64,000 bases of DNA, taken from contig JAMXDE010000006.1 of assembly GCA_026770025.1 (NCBI GenBank), positions 1,798,001-1,862,000 on the forward strand, given 5' to 3'. The notes under the pieces are model-generated. The model worked only from the letters and a program-made list of their open reading frames with translations, had not been told where the DNA came from and did not search any database. Within the stretch, counting starts at the first letter, position 1; each line of letters opens with the position of its first letter. Of the stretch, positions 31,549-42,904 are shown piece after piece. The DNA is from Craspedostauros australis (lineage: Eukaryota; Bacillariophyta; Bacillariophyceae; Mastogloiales; Achnanthaceae). Both the position numbers and the translations under genes were made by a program.

Positions 31549-34500
31549 ATGTCCTCCATCCCCGCCAAAGCAACAATCAAGGGCGAAACCCCATCTCCTC
31601 GTAAGAAGCCTCGTTCCTGTGCTGCCCCTCTCGATTCTCCTTTTGATTCGGATGGCAACTTGGCACCTACTCGTGAGCAGCTGTTGCCTGACAAGCTGTC
31701 TGCTGGATTGCGGAAGCCCACTGACATCACTCACGCGATCGAGGTGAAGCCGATGCTTCCAGTGGACAGCAACCTTGTTCCAACTTTGGCACATGTCGAT
31801 GCCGCTAACTTGCGCGTTGACGTGCGCCTGTCCAGTGCGGCTGGTGTCATCTTTGATACACCAACGGTCACACTGCGTACGGTTGGACAAGGTGTCGGTG
31901 CTATCACAGTGGTAGACATCAGTGTGAACGTGCCACCTCCCGTTGAGTCTCCTGCCAAACCAACTACCCGCACAAGCACTGCACGACACGCAAACGCTGT
32001 CGCTGGAGGCGCTTCCGAGCAAGTTGATGTTGACAGCGACGACGACTACGTGGATGGCCGTGATTGCAGGAAGAAGCGAACAGGCCGCAACAGACTGATC
32101 CAGAAAACGGTGAGAGGATGGCGTCGCGATGCGTTGGTCCGCGTTGCAGGGTTGGTTAAGTCTGGCCTATCTCCAAAACTGTTCGACTGTATGCCAAAGA
32201 CAGGATTCGCACTTGGAGGAAAACACAACAAGCAAGTCTGGTGCAACATCAAACGGCTGTGGGCGCCAATTGCTTCTGCGCTCTGGGATGTGTTGCTCCC
32301 AAAAGAAGCGACACCAACTGGCCAGATGCATGAGGTGGTGCAATTTGTCCGGGCAGGGCAAGCACTGCCACCACTGACGCTTGCACCAAATTTGTACCGC
32401 ATATGTGTCGGAGGGAGCAAACTGATGCACCTCTGTGCGAGAGCCGTTCTCGCAGAGTCTGCATCTCCAAAAGCATGCACAGATATTCTCACTGGATACG
32501 CCGATGGATTGCCGGAGGAAGAACGCATGCATGTACATAGCAATCGACAAACCATCACTAAAAGCCAACAGAAGACATTGCAGCGCTACTACGACATGTT
32601 GAGTGATGGGGAAACCATTCCGCCCAAAATTCTCCAATACCGTGTGACTGCGTGTGCTTTGTCTGGTGTGGTGTCGTTTCTCTGCACTACGACCACGTAC
32701 AAGGCCGGCTTGTGCCACGCAGTGGAGTGGGAAGGAGTCGTATTCGAGAAAGTTCTGGTCTTTGATCGTGGAGGCAAAAGCATCAAGGCGCTATTCGACA
32801 TGTATAAGACTACCACCACCAACCCAGTAGGCGAACCAGCATTCAAAGAGATGACGAAGCTACTAACATGACGTGGCAAAGTGAACACAGGGCTGTCTTC
32901 CTTCAAAAGCCACTTTTTGTTGGCAATGCTAACTCTCAAACGCACGATCTCGCGCCTCGTCACACTTTTGAAGGCTAAGTATCCCACAACAAACGGCGCT
33001 GAGGACGAGAATGACATGATTTCCCGGCATTTGCGCACAGCAGAGTCTCTGTTGTACTCATTGGAGCTTCTTGTTGTCTTTGTCAAATGGGAATTCACTG
33101 CCTCTCACATGCAGATGGAGTGTGATGACCCAATGCACTCAGCTCAATTTGCGCTCACGCCCAACCAGAAGAAGAAGACAACGACAAAACAATCCCAATC
33201 AACCAGAACGCGTACCAACAAGCACAAGCTCAGGAAGAAGATCACTCAAACAAATGACATCGCTTCTGCCACCAACAACACTCCAATCATCACAATTGAT
33301 ATCCCTGACATCACTTGTGTGACACATGCTGCTGCCAATGACACCACCACTGACGATAATGAACAGCCTTGCGCCACCACAGACAAACAACACACTGGAG
33401 TATGTAACCATTGTGCAGGGGTGATGCATTTTGTGGACGACCGATATGTCCCTTTTGTGACATCGCTTATGGAAGATCACCTTGCGGAACACGCGACAGA
33501 ATTGGAGTCGATGCTCAATGCCGCACCGGGGTTCAACAACGAAATACTGTGGTACATGGCACACAAAGTGCGCAGCAAGGTTCAATTCGGACAAATTGAG
33601 CAGTACCTCAAAAATATCAACAACCAAGAGAATCGCGCACATGTGGTGCTGGACCACAAACAGAAAATTCTTCCGACTGGCCAAGGCGAAGCTCAACAAG
33701 AATACTGGGGCAAGAAGGGCATGTCTCTGTTGGGTGCGATGGTGATCACATGTCACAATCACACATTCACTTATCGCTTCATCAATATCATTGTGAAGGG
33801 GAGGCCAACTCAAGACACCCTCCAAGTTGGCGGGCTTCTCGAAATTGTGCAACAACAGGTGAGAAAACTGCTTCCATCGGTCACCGACATTGTCATCCAA
33901 TCCAATAACGCGTCTTGTTTCGCGAGCCACGAGCACATCCCGCTGATCACCTCGGTGCTCAACAAGAACCTTGGAACGCGAAATGTCCCCAGGATTGCGG
34001 CCTGGATCTACACCGAAGCCCAAACAGGTAAAGGTCGCCTTGACACGCACTTTGCGTACATCACTGTTGTGTTGCGAGCGTACGTGCTGGAGGACAACGA
34101 CATCAAGACGGAACACCAACTTTTCGATGCATTGGAAGCTGGCAACATCGCAGGAACAACCACGGTTTTGGTGGATGCAGAATGCCTCGAGGGGCGTGTC
34201 CTGAGTTTCCCTGGCATGCCAAAGAAGCGTTTCTGCGCGAAAGGGCAAAAGGTACGCCAAACGCACGAGGTCAAGTTCGGAGACGATGAGGCCAATTTGG
34301 TGGCGGCATCTGGCGTCACAGATGACGTACTTGTCCCGTGTGTGGAGTGGGAGGGATGGGAAATCAACCAGCTGGGTGTCCGCACGATCGCAACGCACAT
34401 GTCAGGAAAGGAACCGTTCACCGCCGAATCACCAAAGAAGAAGAAGAAGAAGACGCGAAAGTGGGGTGCTACCGCGGTGGAGAGCAAGGCGCTCGTGTTT

Positions 34501-35169
34501 CGCGATGCATTGGAGATGGGGCAAGGAGAGCTACCACACGACCACACCGCAAAATTGAAAGACCAGACCGCGGAAGCCGAAATCCCCCGACTCGCGGTGA
34601 AGGGCTGGGCAGTGAAAACAACGCGCAGCAACGCGGAGTTACCACGGTACGTACTGCAGAAATTGGATGAAATGAGCACGGCCGCCAAAAACGACCCGAA
34701 AAATCGACCAACAGAACATGAAGCGCACCGTCGACTGATGGAACTGGAGGGAACAGAGACCGATTGGTTCACGCAATTGCACGGAAGTCCAATGTGCGTG
34801 AAATCGCACCTGACCGCGGCGTACTACAGCTCACAACGAGACGCGAAGAAAACAGCCACAGCAGCAGGTATGACCAACAACAACAAAAAACCAGCATCAG
34901 GATCATCACCATCACCACCATCACCAACAGCAACAGCAACAGCAACTGCTATGGAACCAACAGGTACGAAACCATCAGACAAGCAGAAGAGCCAAGAAGA
35001 GGAAGAGATGGAAGAAGAGGAAAGGGAGAATAGGATGTGGTGTGAGGCGAACACCACCAGGAGGCATGCGGAGAACGAAGAGATGGTCCCGCAAGAAGTG
35101 AGGGATGCGATTCGGACGAGGATGAGACGGAGACTGGTGGCGAAAATGGAGGAACAAAATAAGGACTAA
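31549..35169 (+). pseudogene. X1 transposase-like gene, about 1206 codons with one in-frame TGA
   Basis: The start at 31549 (MSSIPAKATIKGE) is conserved in X2 at 39050. The reading frame is open to a TGA at 32869-32871 and continues in the same frame to 35169. The N-terminal part has a basic patch (RKKRTGRNR, about residue 185) and no known domain. After the TGA come a C/H-containing segment, CNHCAGVMHF, then an apparent catalytic core: LDHKQK (about 700), QSNNASCF (about 784) and YTEAQTGKGRLDTHFA (about 822). This D...[D/N]...E/GKG..D pattern resembles unclassified DDE-like transposases seen in many eukaryotes; that assignment is by eye. A KKKKKK run follows at about 966, and the tail is Glu/Arg-rich. 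Asn at the second site, if catalytic, would argue against activity. Confidence 0.7.
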
Positions 35170-35288
35170 TTAATTCAAAATGTGAACAAATTCGCCAAAA
35201 CCAAGAACACAAACACGTTATTTTGGATCGAACTTGTCGTATGTCTATCGCTCAGTTTAGGAGTAGTCCCAAAATGAGCACATTGACA

Positions 35289-35446
35289 GGTCCATAAAAC
35301 CTAAACTACGGACTCCAAGACTCTGGGTAATTTTCCTGTTGCTATGGACACTATAATGAGTAGGTTGGTATGCTTAGTTTGGTTGTAATCGAAGAAAAAG
35401 TGCCACTCTACTTTACCAAAGGTTGGTCCACTCGCTCACCTGGGTC
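35289..35446 (+). repeat. Right terminal inverted repeat of X1 (158 bp)
   Basis: Reverse complement of 30893-31050 with scattered differences, ending CTCACCTGGGTC before ATAA. Confidence 0.9.
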
Positions 35447-35450
35447 ATAA

Positions 35451-36203
35451 AGTGATTTCTTCGCAAGTGTAAAAGTTGTGCAAATCCTGGTGCGAAACCA
35501 ACCACCCAATCCCACCGCCTCTGTCAGCACTCGCAACAAGAATCGATCCGGCACGGAACAGATCATCTGCGTCACACGGTTCCAAATGAGAACTCCAAGC
35601 GCAACAAAGCTCGGGAGAAATGACCCAAACTCCCCTCAATTCACCCTTCAATGGGATGGCTTGCTCGTGCCAGTGATAAAATATAAGCCATTTGATTGGC
35701 TGGAGTCGCCGGCCACGCCAAAAAATAGACACTCGAACCCCTCCAATGCACCCTTCAATGGGATGGCTTGCTCGTGCCAGTGATAGAGTCTAAGACATTT
35801 GATTGGCTGGAGTCGCCGGCCACGCCAAAAAGAGCCACTCGAACCCCTGCGAAAGCCACAACAGCAAAACGAGAACACACAGCAACGCCACAAGGAACAC
35901 AGAACGGGACGAAACGCAGCGGACATCACGTGCAAAACAGGCACACACGAACACAGAAGCACAACGACACAACACGACAAATCTTTCATCGCAGCACAAG
36001 GCCAAACGTCGCCTCTCAGTTCACCCACAAACACCAGCCGGAGGGAACGCCCACACCAAGCCTGGCTGAGTCGAGTTGAGCTGACGGAAAGGTGTCGGAA
36101 GATCACCAACTGCCACTGTCATTGCCGTCGTTGTCGCCATTGCCGTCAGTAATCCATATAGTACACGTGATACCTGGACTACTACATCCACGAAGGCACA
36201 GAG
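35451..36203. other. Intergenic region upstream of the methyltransferase gene
   Basis: It holds the tandem duplication described separately and otherwise no convincing gene. A TATA-like CCATATAGTACACGTG lies at about 36153-36168, some 40-50 bases before the ATG, and may belong to the core promoter. Confidence 0.5.
35642..35848. repeat. Tandem duplication, two copies of about 107 bp
   Basis: Units 35642-35748 and 35749-35848 share TTCAATGGGATGGCTTGCTC, TTTGATTGGCTGGAGTCGCC and GGCCACGCCAAAAA with few differences. Each unit contains GATTGGCTGG, an inverted CCAAT box (ATTGG), so the duplication might double a promoter element of the gene at 36204. Confidence 0.9.
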
Positions 36204-37370
36204 ATGAAGCAGAAGCAGAAGCAGCGGGCATCAACGAGAAGATATTCCTGCGGGAGGGTTATTCTGGCGATCGGGGTCGTGCTATCCGTCGCCCAGCTCT
36301 TGGCCCACATCAAAACCACCCCGGTGAGTTTCGTCGGATATGACATATCCGCTGCAAGCAATACGGAGAGCGAGCCCAAGGATGACCTTGAGCAGTATTT
36401 CAAGTTGGCGTACGATGAGTCCTACGGCGTGCTGGATGGCATCCCCAATGACAAATGGAAACAAGCACAGTCCTGGGCTCGAAGCTTTGGCTTCCACAAG
36501 TACCCGGACAAGCCAGAGAGATGGCTCGGCAGAGGACTGCACTTATGGTTCCTCTTCAACTACGAGCCCTACTTCGCATGCCCGTACAACAAACGAATCG
36601 GCGGGTTGGGAGATGGCCCCAAATGGACTTGCAACCTGGATCGTCTCAAGGACATCGGTCAGGATCGTTGGAAGGCGGATGTAGCAAGTGGCAAGCACAT
36701 TTCCATCAACGCTGACGACGGCGGCGAATCACCATCGTCTACTGCTGCTGCTGTAGCCACAGCTGAGTACGATGCATCGAAGTACGGCTGCCTCGTCTAC
36801 TCCATCGGAAGCGAAGGGAACTACCTCTTCGAGGATGCCATCTATGGACAGCTTGGCAGGGAGGCGTGCGAAATCCACGTGTTCGATTATTCAGGTAACT
36901 ACGACCGCAAGGAGAACGCTGAGAGGAACATCCACTTCCATCAGTGGGGATACAAGGGATCCAAGACCCAAGACTCCGACCTCCCAGCCGGCAAGGCTCA
37001 CATGTTCGTCGATCTGTTCGAGATCATCAAACGGTTGGGACACCAGGACCGAGTCATCGATCTCTTCAAGATCGACTGCGAGGGTTGCGAGTACGTCTCC
37101 TACGAAGACTTCACCAAGTACGAGAAGATTAGGCAGATTCTGATCGAGGTTCATGCCCCACCACGACTCCGCGATGAAGACGCCAAGGCCCCGAACGCGC
37201 AAGCAGAATCGCCGTTGCAAAGACAAACCAAGGTGCTGGTCAACTTCTTTGATTCTTTTGCTCAGAATAATCTCATCATGTTCTCGAAGGAACCCAATCC
37301 ATGGTCCAGAGGATCATGCCTGAAGTACTCCTTCATCCGTCTCAAACCATCGTTCCTCAATCCCAACTGA
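36204..37370 (+). CDS. Membrane-anchored METTL24-like methyltransferase (Methyltransf_22 type), 388 aa
   Basis: The only convincing host gene. The N-terminus is basic, followed by one hydrophobic segment (residues about 19-35, VILAIGVVLSVAQLLAH) and a soluble domain, the layout of a type II Golgi/ER membrane protein. The domain shows the METTL24/Methyltransf_22 pattern: RIGGLGDGPKWTCNL (131-145), a SAM-binding-like CLVYSIGSEGNYLFEDAI (196-213), VFDYS (226-230), and DLFKIDCEGCEY (286-297) before IEVHAPP (314-320). Such proteins are predicted SAM-dependent methyltransferases of the FkbM-like fold; the substrate is unknown. A low-complexity Ser/Ala linker lies at about 176-188. The frame is complete without introns. 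It lies between transposons X1 and X2, on the same strand as their transposase genes. Confidence 0.87.
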   Translation: MKQKQKQRASTRRYSCGRVILAIGVVLSVAQLLAHIKTTPVSFVGYDISAASNTESEPKDDLEQYFKLAYDESYGVLDGIPNDKWKQAQSWARSFGFHKYPDKPERWLGRGLHLWFLFNYEPYFACPYNKRIGGLGDGPKWTCNLDRLKDIGQDRWKADVASGKHISINADDGGESPSSTAAAVATAEYDASKYGCLVYSIGSEGNYLFEDAIYGQLGREACEIHVFDYSGNYDRKENAERNIHFHQWGYKGSKTQDSDLPAGKAHMFVDLFEIIKRLGHQDRVIDLFKIDCEGCEYVSYEDFTKYEKIRQILIEVHAPPRLRDEDAKAPNAQAESPLQRQTKVLVNFFDSFAQNNLIMFSKEPNPWSRGSCLKYSFIRLKPSFLNPN

Positions 37371-37489
37371 ACCATCCACAACAGCCATGGACCTCAGGTC
37401 GATAATATCATTGTGACTATTCAACACTTTGCATAATATAATACAAGGTACGACTACTCGCACATTGCCATAATCTGTGAGTGTGGAAA
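37371..37489. other. Short 3' flank of the methyltransferase gene
   Basis: A/T-rich stretch (CATAATATAATACAAG near 37431-37446) that may contain the polyadenylation region. No classical AATAAA is present. Confidence 0.35.
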
Positions 37490-37493
37490 TTAA

Positions 37494-37652
37494 GACCCAT
37501 GCGCGTGAGTCTACCTACCGTTTGTAAAGTAGAGTGGCACTTTTTCTTCGATTTTAACAGAACCAAGCATGTAACTCTACTCCTTATAGTCTCCATAGCA
37601 ACAGGAAAATTACCCAGAATCTCAAAGTCCATAGTTTAAGCTTTATGGATCA
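37494..37652 (+). repeat. Left terminal inverted repeat of X2
   Basis: Shares GTAAAGTAGAGTGGCACTTT and CATAGCAACAGGAAAATTAC with both ends of X1. Confidence 0.88.
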
Positions 37653-37740
37653 TCCAATATTTGGAGTCGAGTAGATCAAACGTCATTTTCCGCACTGTAG
37701 TTTTTCGGAAAGTTCTTTGCTGTTCTAAGTGAATAACGAA

Positions 37741-38623
37741 AGGCGTCAGTTAAATTTCGTCAGTTCGCGTCGTTTTTCGCGTGTCCGAGATGTCCCCATA
37801 GATGGAACAAATCCGGATTGGATCGTTGTTGTTGTTGTTTGACAATAGGGACGGACTTTGTGTTTTTGTTGCTGTGAGAAAATTGTTTGTTGCGTTGTCT
37901 TGAGCAAGCGTTCAATGTCGCAACTCGGACCGACTGATGAAGTCATTTGGTGTCAGAGTTTACGATGGGAAGACGAGAGTGAATGCAATTGATTTGTACT
38001 GTGTTTGAAGAGTGTTTTGAGTTGTGAACTTTTGCATTTTATGATTAAGTTGATGATAAAGATAATGAAGATGATGATGAAGACAATGAAGAGACAACAA
38101 TCAGGCAGGACATGTTTCTTGGCAGTGTTGTTTGCAGGAGATTTCCTGCAGGCATCATTGTGCTCTCTGCAGAGCAAGACACTTGGCTGTGTGCCTTGTT
38201 TCACTCCTTTCTTGCAATGTATTGATCCTTCAAGCATCTCATGTTCTCCTGCTGATCTTGGTTCGTTCTGGAGCAGCAGAGTCATGACTCCTACTTCTAT
38301 CATTCTGTTTATGTCAAGGACTGAGGTCATACATACAAGAAGTCTTTGCAGTTCAATCCAATCACTCTTGTGATTCAAATATAAGCTGCAATGAACCTCT
38401 TGATAAACATCAGTGATTGGCAGTCTCCAATCCCTTGTTTCTCTGCAGTTCCCATTTGGTCTTGGTTCGTACCGAGGGGTACACGCAACGTGTTGGCGGA
38501 CAGTCGTGAGAAAACCAAGACCAAATATTTTTGGGGGGAAAATGTCAAATTGGACTAATCCGATTACAAGGAAACTCTGAAGAGTGTCCTGCTTTCGGAT
38601 GTCCAAGGCCTCATGTTGTAACT
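37741..38623. other. Unclassified 0.88-kb insertion in the 5' region of X2
   Basis: X1 reads continuously from AATAACGA to GTGCCCATTCACG at 31131-31156. In X2 the same two points are 0.88 kb apart. The inserted DNA has no clear terminal repeats, target duplication or coding sequence I recognise. It contains a GAT/AAGATGATGA-rich stretch near 38045-38090. It could be an old non-autonomous element or captured DNA. Confidence 0.6.
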
Positions 38624-39049
38624 GTGTCCATTCACGTTGGTGTCTCCAGCTTTTTCCTTCCTCCTCGAGCGTTTCGAACACGTTAAACAATGTTAGCCGC
38701 TCCGGAATCGATTGACATTTCCCGTTTGTGGACATCACACACATCACACACATGATCGCCACATGCGCACGACCACATCGTCGCCACGCAGACACATAAA
38801 CCGTCACATTTTGCTTCATTCCAAAGGTTCCTCCACCGATGCAATGCTCATTGTATCTGTTGTGCTGCGGTTGTCGTGCGAGGAGTGAGAGTACAAATGA
38901 CATTGGCAGTTGTTGTTTTCGCTGCTGCATCCAACACCTCCATCGGCATCACCTCCTCCACTCGCTTTCATTCAGTGTTCTCCAGTGCAATTCATCGAAC
39001 AATCAATCAATCAATCAATCAATCAACCTACTCTGCTACCATCAACACC

Positions 39050-40190
39050 ATGTCCTCCACCGTCGCGAAAGCCTCAATCAAGGGTGAAAACCCATCTCCT
39101 CGTAAGAAGCCTCGTTCCTGTGTTGCCCCCCTCGATTCTCCTTTTGATTCGGATGGCAACTTGGCACCTACTTGTGAGCAGCTGTTGCCCAACAAGTTGT
39201 CTGCTGGATTGCGGAAGCCCACCGACATCACTCACGCGATCGAGGTGAAGCCGATGCTTCCAGTGGACAGCAACCTTGTTCCAACTTTGGTGCATGTCGA
39301 TGCCGCCAACTTGCGCGTCGACGTGCGCCTGTCCAGTGCGGCTGGTGTCATCTTTGATACACCAACGGTCACACTGCGTACGGTTGGACAAGGTGTCGAT
39401 GCGATCACAGTGGTGGACGTCAACGTCAACGTGCCGCATCCCGTTGCGTCTCCTGCCAAACCAACTACCCGCACAAGCACTGCACGACACGCAAACGCTG
39501 TCGCTGGAGCCGCTTCCACCCGTGTTGATGTTGACAGCGACAACGACTACGTGGATGGCCATGATCGCAGAAAGAAGCGAACAGGACGCAACAGAATCAT
39601 CAAGAAAACGGTGAGAGGATGGCGTCGCGATGCGTTGGTCCGCGTCGCAGGTTTGGTTAAGTCTGGCCTATCTCCAAAACTGTTCGACTGTATGCCAAAG
39701 ACAGATTCGCACTTGGAGGAAAACACAACAAGCAAGTCTGGTGCAACATCAAACTGCTGTGGGCACCAATTGCTTCTGCACTCTGGGGTGTGTTGCTCCC
39801 CAACGAAGCGTCACCAACTCGCCAGATGCATGAGGTGGTGCAATTTGTCCGAGCTAGGCAACCACTGCCACCACTGAGGCTTGCACCAAATCTGTACCGC
39901 ATTTGTGTTGGAGGGAGCAAGCTTATGCACCTTTGCGCGAGAGCCGTTCTCGCACAGTCTGCATCTCCAAAAGCATGCACAGACATTCTCACTGGATACT
40001 CCAATGGATTGCCAGAGGAAGAACGCGTGCGTGTACATAGTAATCGATTAAGTGTCACTAAAAGCCAACATAACACATTGCATCGTTACCATGACATGTT
40101 GAGCGATGGGGAAACCATTCCTCCCAAAGTTCTTCAATACCGTGTGACTGCGTGTGCTTTGTCTGGTGTGGTGTCCTTTCTCTGCACTAT
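39050..40190 (+). pseudogene. X2 transposase-like gene, first segment
   Basis: From ATG 39050 the product matches the first ~380 residues of the X1 protein (MSSTVAKASIKGE..., RKKRTGRNR, KSGLSPKLFDCMPKT). Compared with X1 there is a one-base deletion near 39704 that shifts the frame; the homology continues in the next frame to 40190, where the LTR3 insert splits a CACTAT target. The copy was already decayed or has decayed since the insertions. Confidence 0.9.
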
Positions 40191-42219
40191 TGTCGGAATG
40201 TGTGTACTCGGATGTGTATGCATCAGTCACACTTGCTTGCCGCCGTCTAGACTATTTGGTGGCGGAATCACGACACAAAACTATGACGTCACAGCGATAC
40301 CATCGCTGTACCACGAGGACACTGCGTGTTGGAAATCCGGGGTGGTGTGATAGTAGAGAACTAATCGTTTGTTAGAATCTACTTCTCTGAACTGTGAGCT
40401 CTTCATTGCTCTCAATCTCAAAGTTCGATCTCCTCCTGAGATGATAGAACGATAATGAAAACGAGGGTAACTTACTGTACGCCGAAGGGTGATCAATCCG
40501 TGGTAGTGCAGTAGGTTGGTGAGTTTGTGTGTGAGTGTGTGTCTTAGTCTTAAAAGCTGATACGAATCCAAATGAGACTTTCAAAAGGATTGTGAGCAGG
40601 TGATGAGCAGCATCCATTGTAGTTGGATCTGCATCATCTCTATTAGTAGTATCATAGCGGAGCGTTGAGTCTCCCACGTGCAATCATCGCGGTGCCGATG
40701 TTGCCATTCGAGAGAGGAGACATCAATTTCGTGATGGTCGGAGAGAGAGTTTGTTGTTCACTCTCTTCCGATCGCTTTTGGGGAATGATGTTTATTCAAC
40801 GGTCTGGTACGTTTGTCCATCCAGGACAACCCATGTCACACCCATAAGTGGTGTGGGACGGCATGATCGCCCAAACCCAAATTCAGCGGACACGCGACAT
40901 CGTCATAAGTAGAGCACGATTCGTGGGGAGAGACCCCGTGGGACCCCATCCCACCGACATCGAGTCACGCTTCAATCCCGCTCAAACACTCTGAGCAGTC
41001 GGACAGTTGACTAACTAGACTAAATCTTAACACGACTAATGGGAATACTAGTTTGAGCTAATATGAGATCACCACGGGTCCCTCTGTTGGTCTAGCAGGC
41101 ATTCATCTTGCATTCATTGCAATTTCATCATAGACATGCGTGCACCACCGAGTATCCCATGTTCGTGCACAAAAGCAAGTTGTCCTCCACTGATAGTTTC
41201 GATGCCTTAGACATCGCCGAGTTGTAGGCATCACACAGATCGGTTCATTCGGTCAGATCACGGTCTCCCATTCATCACAGGAACACCTTGGTTGGGAACT
41301 CATTCAGCTCCTCGACCATCACTCATCTCCGATCATCTCCGATGTTTCATCTGTCGTTTCTCCGCTTACTTCGCCGATCACTTCACCGGCTTCCTGGAGG
41401 TTCCTCATACCAGGTTCGTTCACAGGCCGTCTCACTCTACGTGACATCGGCCTTCCTCCAGTACTCTTTTCTCATTGGCTGCAACATGGGGGCCGTAGTC
41501 ACTCGTATCGTGATGTTGGTCACGATTCCAACATCCCTGCCCCCTGCGACATTCACGTGTGATTGGCATTCCTGCATTGAGGTCACGAACGCCAAGGTAC
41601 GGTTCGCATTCGGCACGTGTCGTTATCCATCACCAAAACACGTGCAGCTCACATTTTTCTGTCACAAAGATCCAAAGGTGGGAGTTGAGGTAATGTATCA
41701 TATCATGATATTTGGCTCCTTACTCCTGGGAGGTGCGGCAATTCGGTGTTTCAGAACACCCGATTCCTGACAACTGCAATACCACGACGCCAGGATACCA
41801 CGATACCAGCGGATACCACAGTATCCACCACACGTAACGTCACATCAAGGCCTTACCTACCAGGTCTACAGGAATGAAATATGTTGTGAATATTCCATCA
41901 GATTCAATCAATCATCAGATTCAACAAAACCCAAGAACGGAACAACGACGAGACAACGAGAGAGAAAAGACAATGTTGCCGATCAAGTCAACATCAACGA
42001 GCAACATGAAAGCAATGTGCATGGAGGTGCAAGAGGATTGCACCAAGCAATGAGAGCAAGGAAGAGATGGATCAAGAGAGCATCTTGATCACCTCATTCC
42101 CCACGCTTGCTCACCAACAATCAATAGCAACAACAGTAACAGTAACAGAAACAGAAACAGAAACACTTTGAGAAAGAGTGTGGCTACAACCAATTCTCCG
42201 TGCGCTGAGCCTTCCAACA
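40191..42219 (+). mobile_element. LTR3 solo LTR or short LTR element, 2.03 kb, in X2
   Basis: It begins TGTCGGAATG and ends CCTTCCAACA (TG...CA) and is flanked by CACTAT on both sides (40185-40190, 42220-42225), a 5-6 bp target duplication. Its right end is homologous to 19141-19425. No gag or pol sequence is visible, and the TG start is not repeated inside, so it is best read as a long solo LTR. The retrotransposon family it belongs to is not otherwise present in the window. Confidence 0.75.
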
Positions 42220-42904
42220 CACTATGACCACATACAAGGTTGGCTTGTGCCACGCAGTGGAGTGGGAAGGAGTTGTATTCGAGAATGTTCCGGTCTTCGA
42301 TCATGGAGGAAAAAGCGTCATGGCGCTGTTCGACATGTACAAGACTACCACTACCAACCCAGTGGGCAAGCCAGCATTTAAGGAGATGACTAAGCTACTA
42401 ACACAATGAGGCAAAGTGAACACAGGGCTGTCTTCCTTCAAAAGTCACTTCTTGTTGGCGATGCTCACTCTCAAACGCACGATCTCGCGTCTCGTCACAC
42501 TTTTGAAGGCTAAGTATCCTGCAACACATGATGCCGAGGACGAGAATGACGTGATATCCCAACATCTGCGCACAGCCGAGTCTCTGATGTATGCGTTGGA
42601 ACTTCTTGTTGTCTTCGTCAAATGGGAATTCACTGCCTCTCACATGCAGATGGAGTGTGACGACTCACTGCACTCGGCTCAATTCGCGCTCACGCCCAAT
42701 GAGGAGAAGAAGAAAACAACGAAACGATCCCAACCAACTCGAGCACGTACCAACAAGCACAAGCTCCAGAAGAAGAGCACTCCAACAAACATCATCGCTT
42801 CAGTCACCAATGACACTCCAAGCATCACAATTGATATTCCTGACATCACTCGTGTGACAGATGCTGCTGCCAATGCCACCACCACTGACAAAAATGAACA
42901 GCCT
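42220..42904 (+). pseudogene. X2 transposase-like gene, second segment
   Basis: Homologous to X1 32688-33372: it starts at the CACTA(C/T)GACCAC target, runs through the NPVGxPAFKEMTKLLT region, then VNTGLSSFKSHFLLAMLTLK, and stops at GAACAGCCT where the copia LTR begins. An in-frame TGA lies at 42406-42408, one codon after the position of the TGA in X1. Confidence 0.9.

Larger units (their letters stand above)
30893..35446 (+). mobile_element. X1: DNA transposon with 158-bp terminal inverted repeats, 4.55 kb
   Basis: The two ends are inverted copies of 158 bp each, starting GACCCAGGTGAG, and are flanked on both sides by ATAA (30889-30892 and 35447-35450). A related copy, X2, starts at 37494 after TTAA, so the preferred target looks like a 4-bp T/A-rich site. 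One large plus-strand gene fills the interior. The superfamily could not be named with certainty. Confidence 0.88.

Noticed and set aside
37953-38930. 325-codon minus-strand frame
   Set aside because: It crosses the boundary between the orphan insert and X2 sequence, so it cannot be one ancestral gene.
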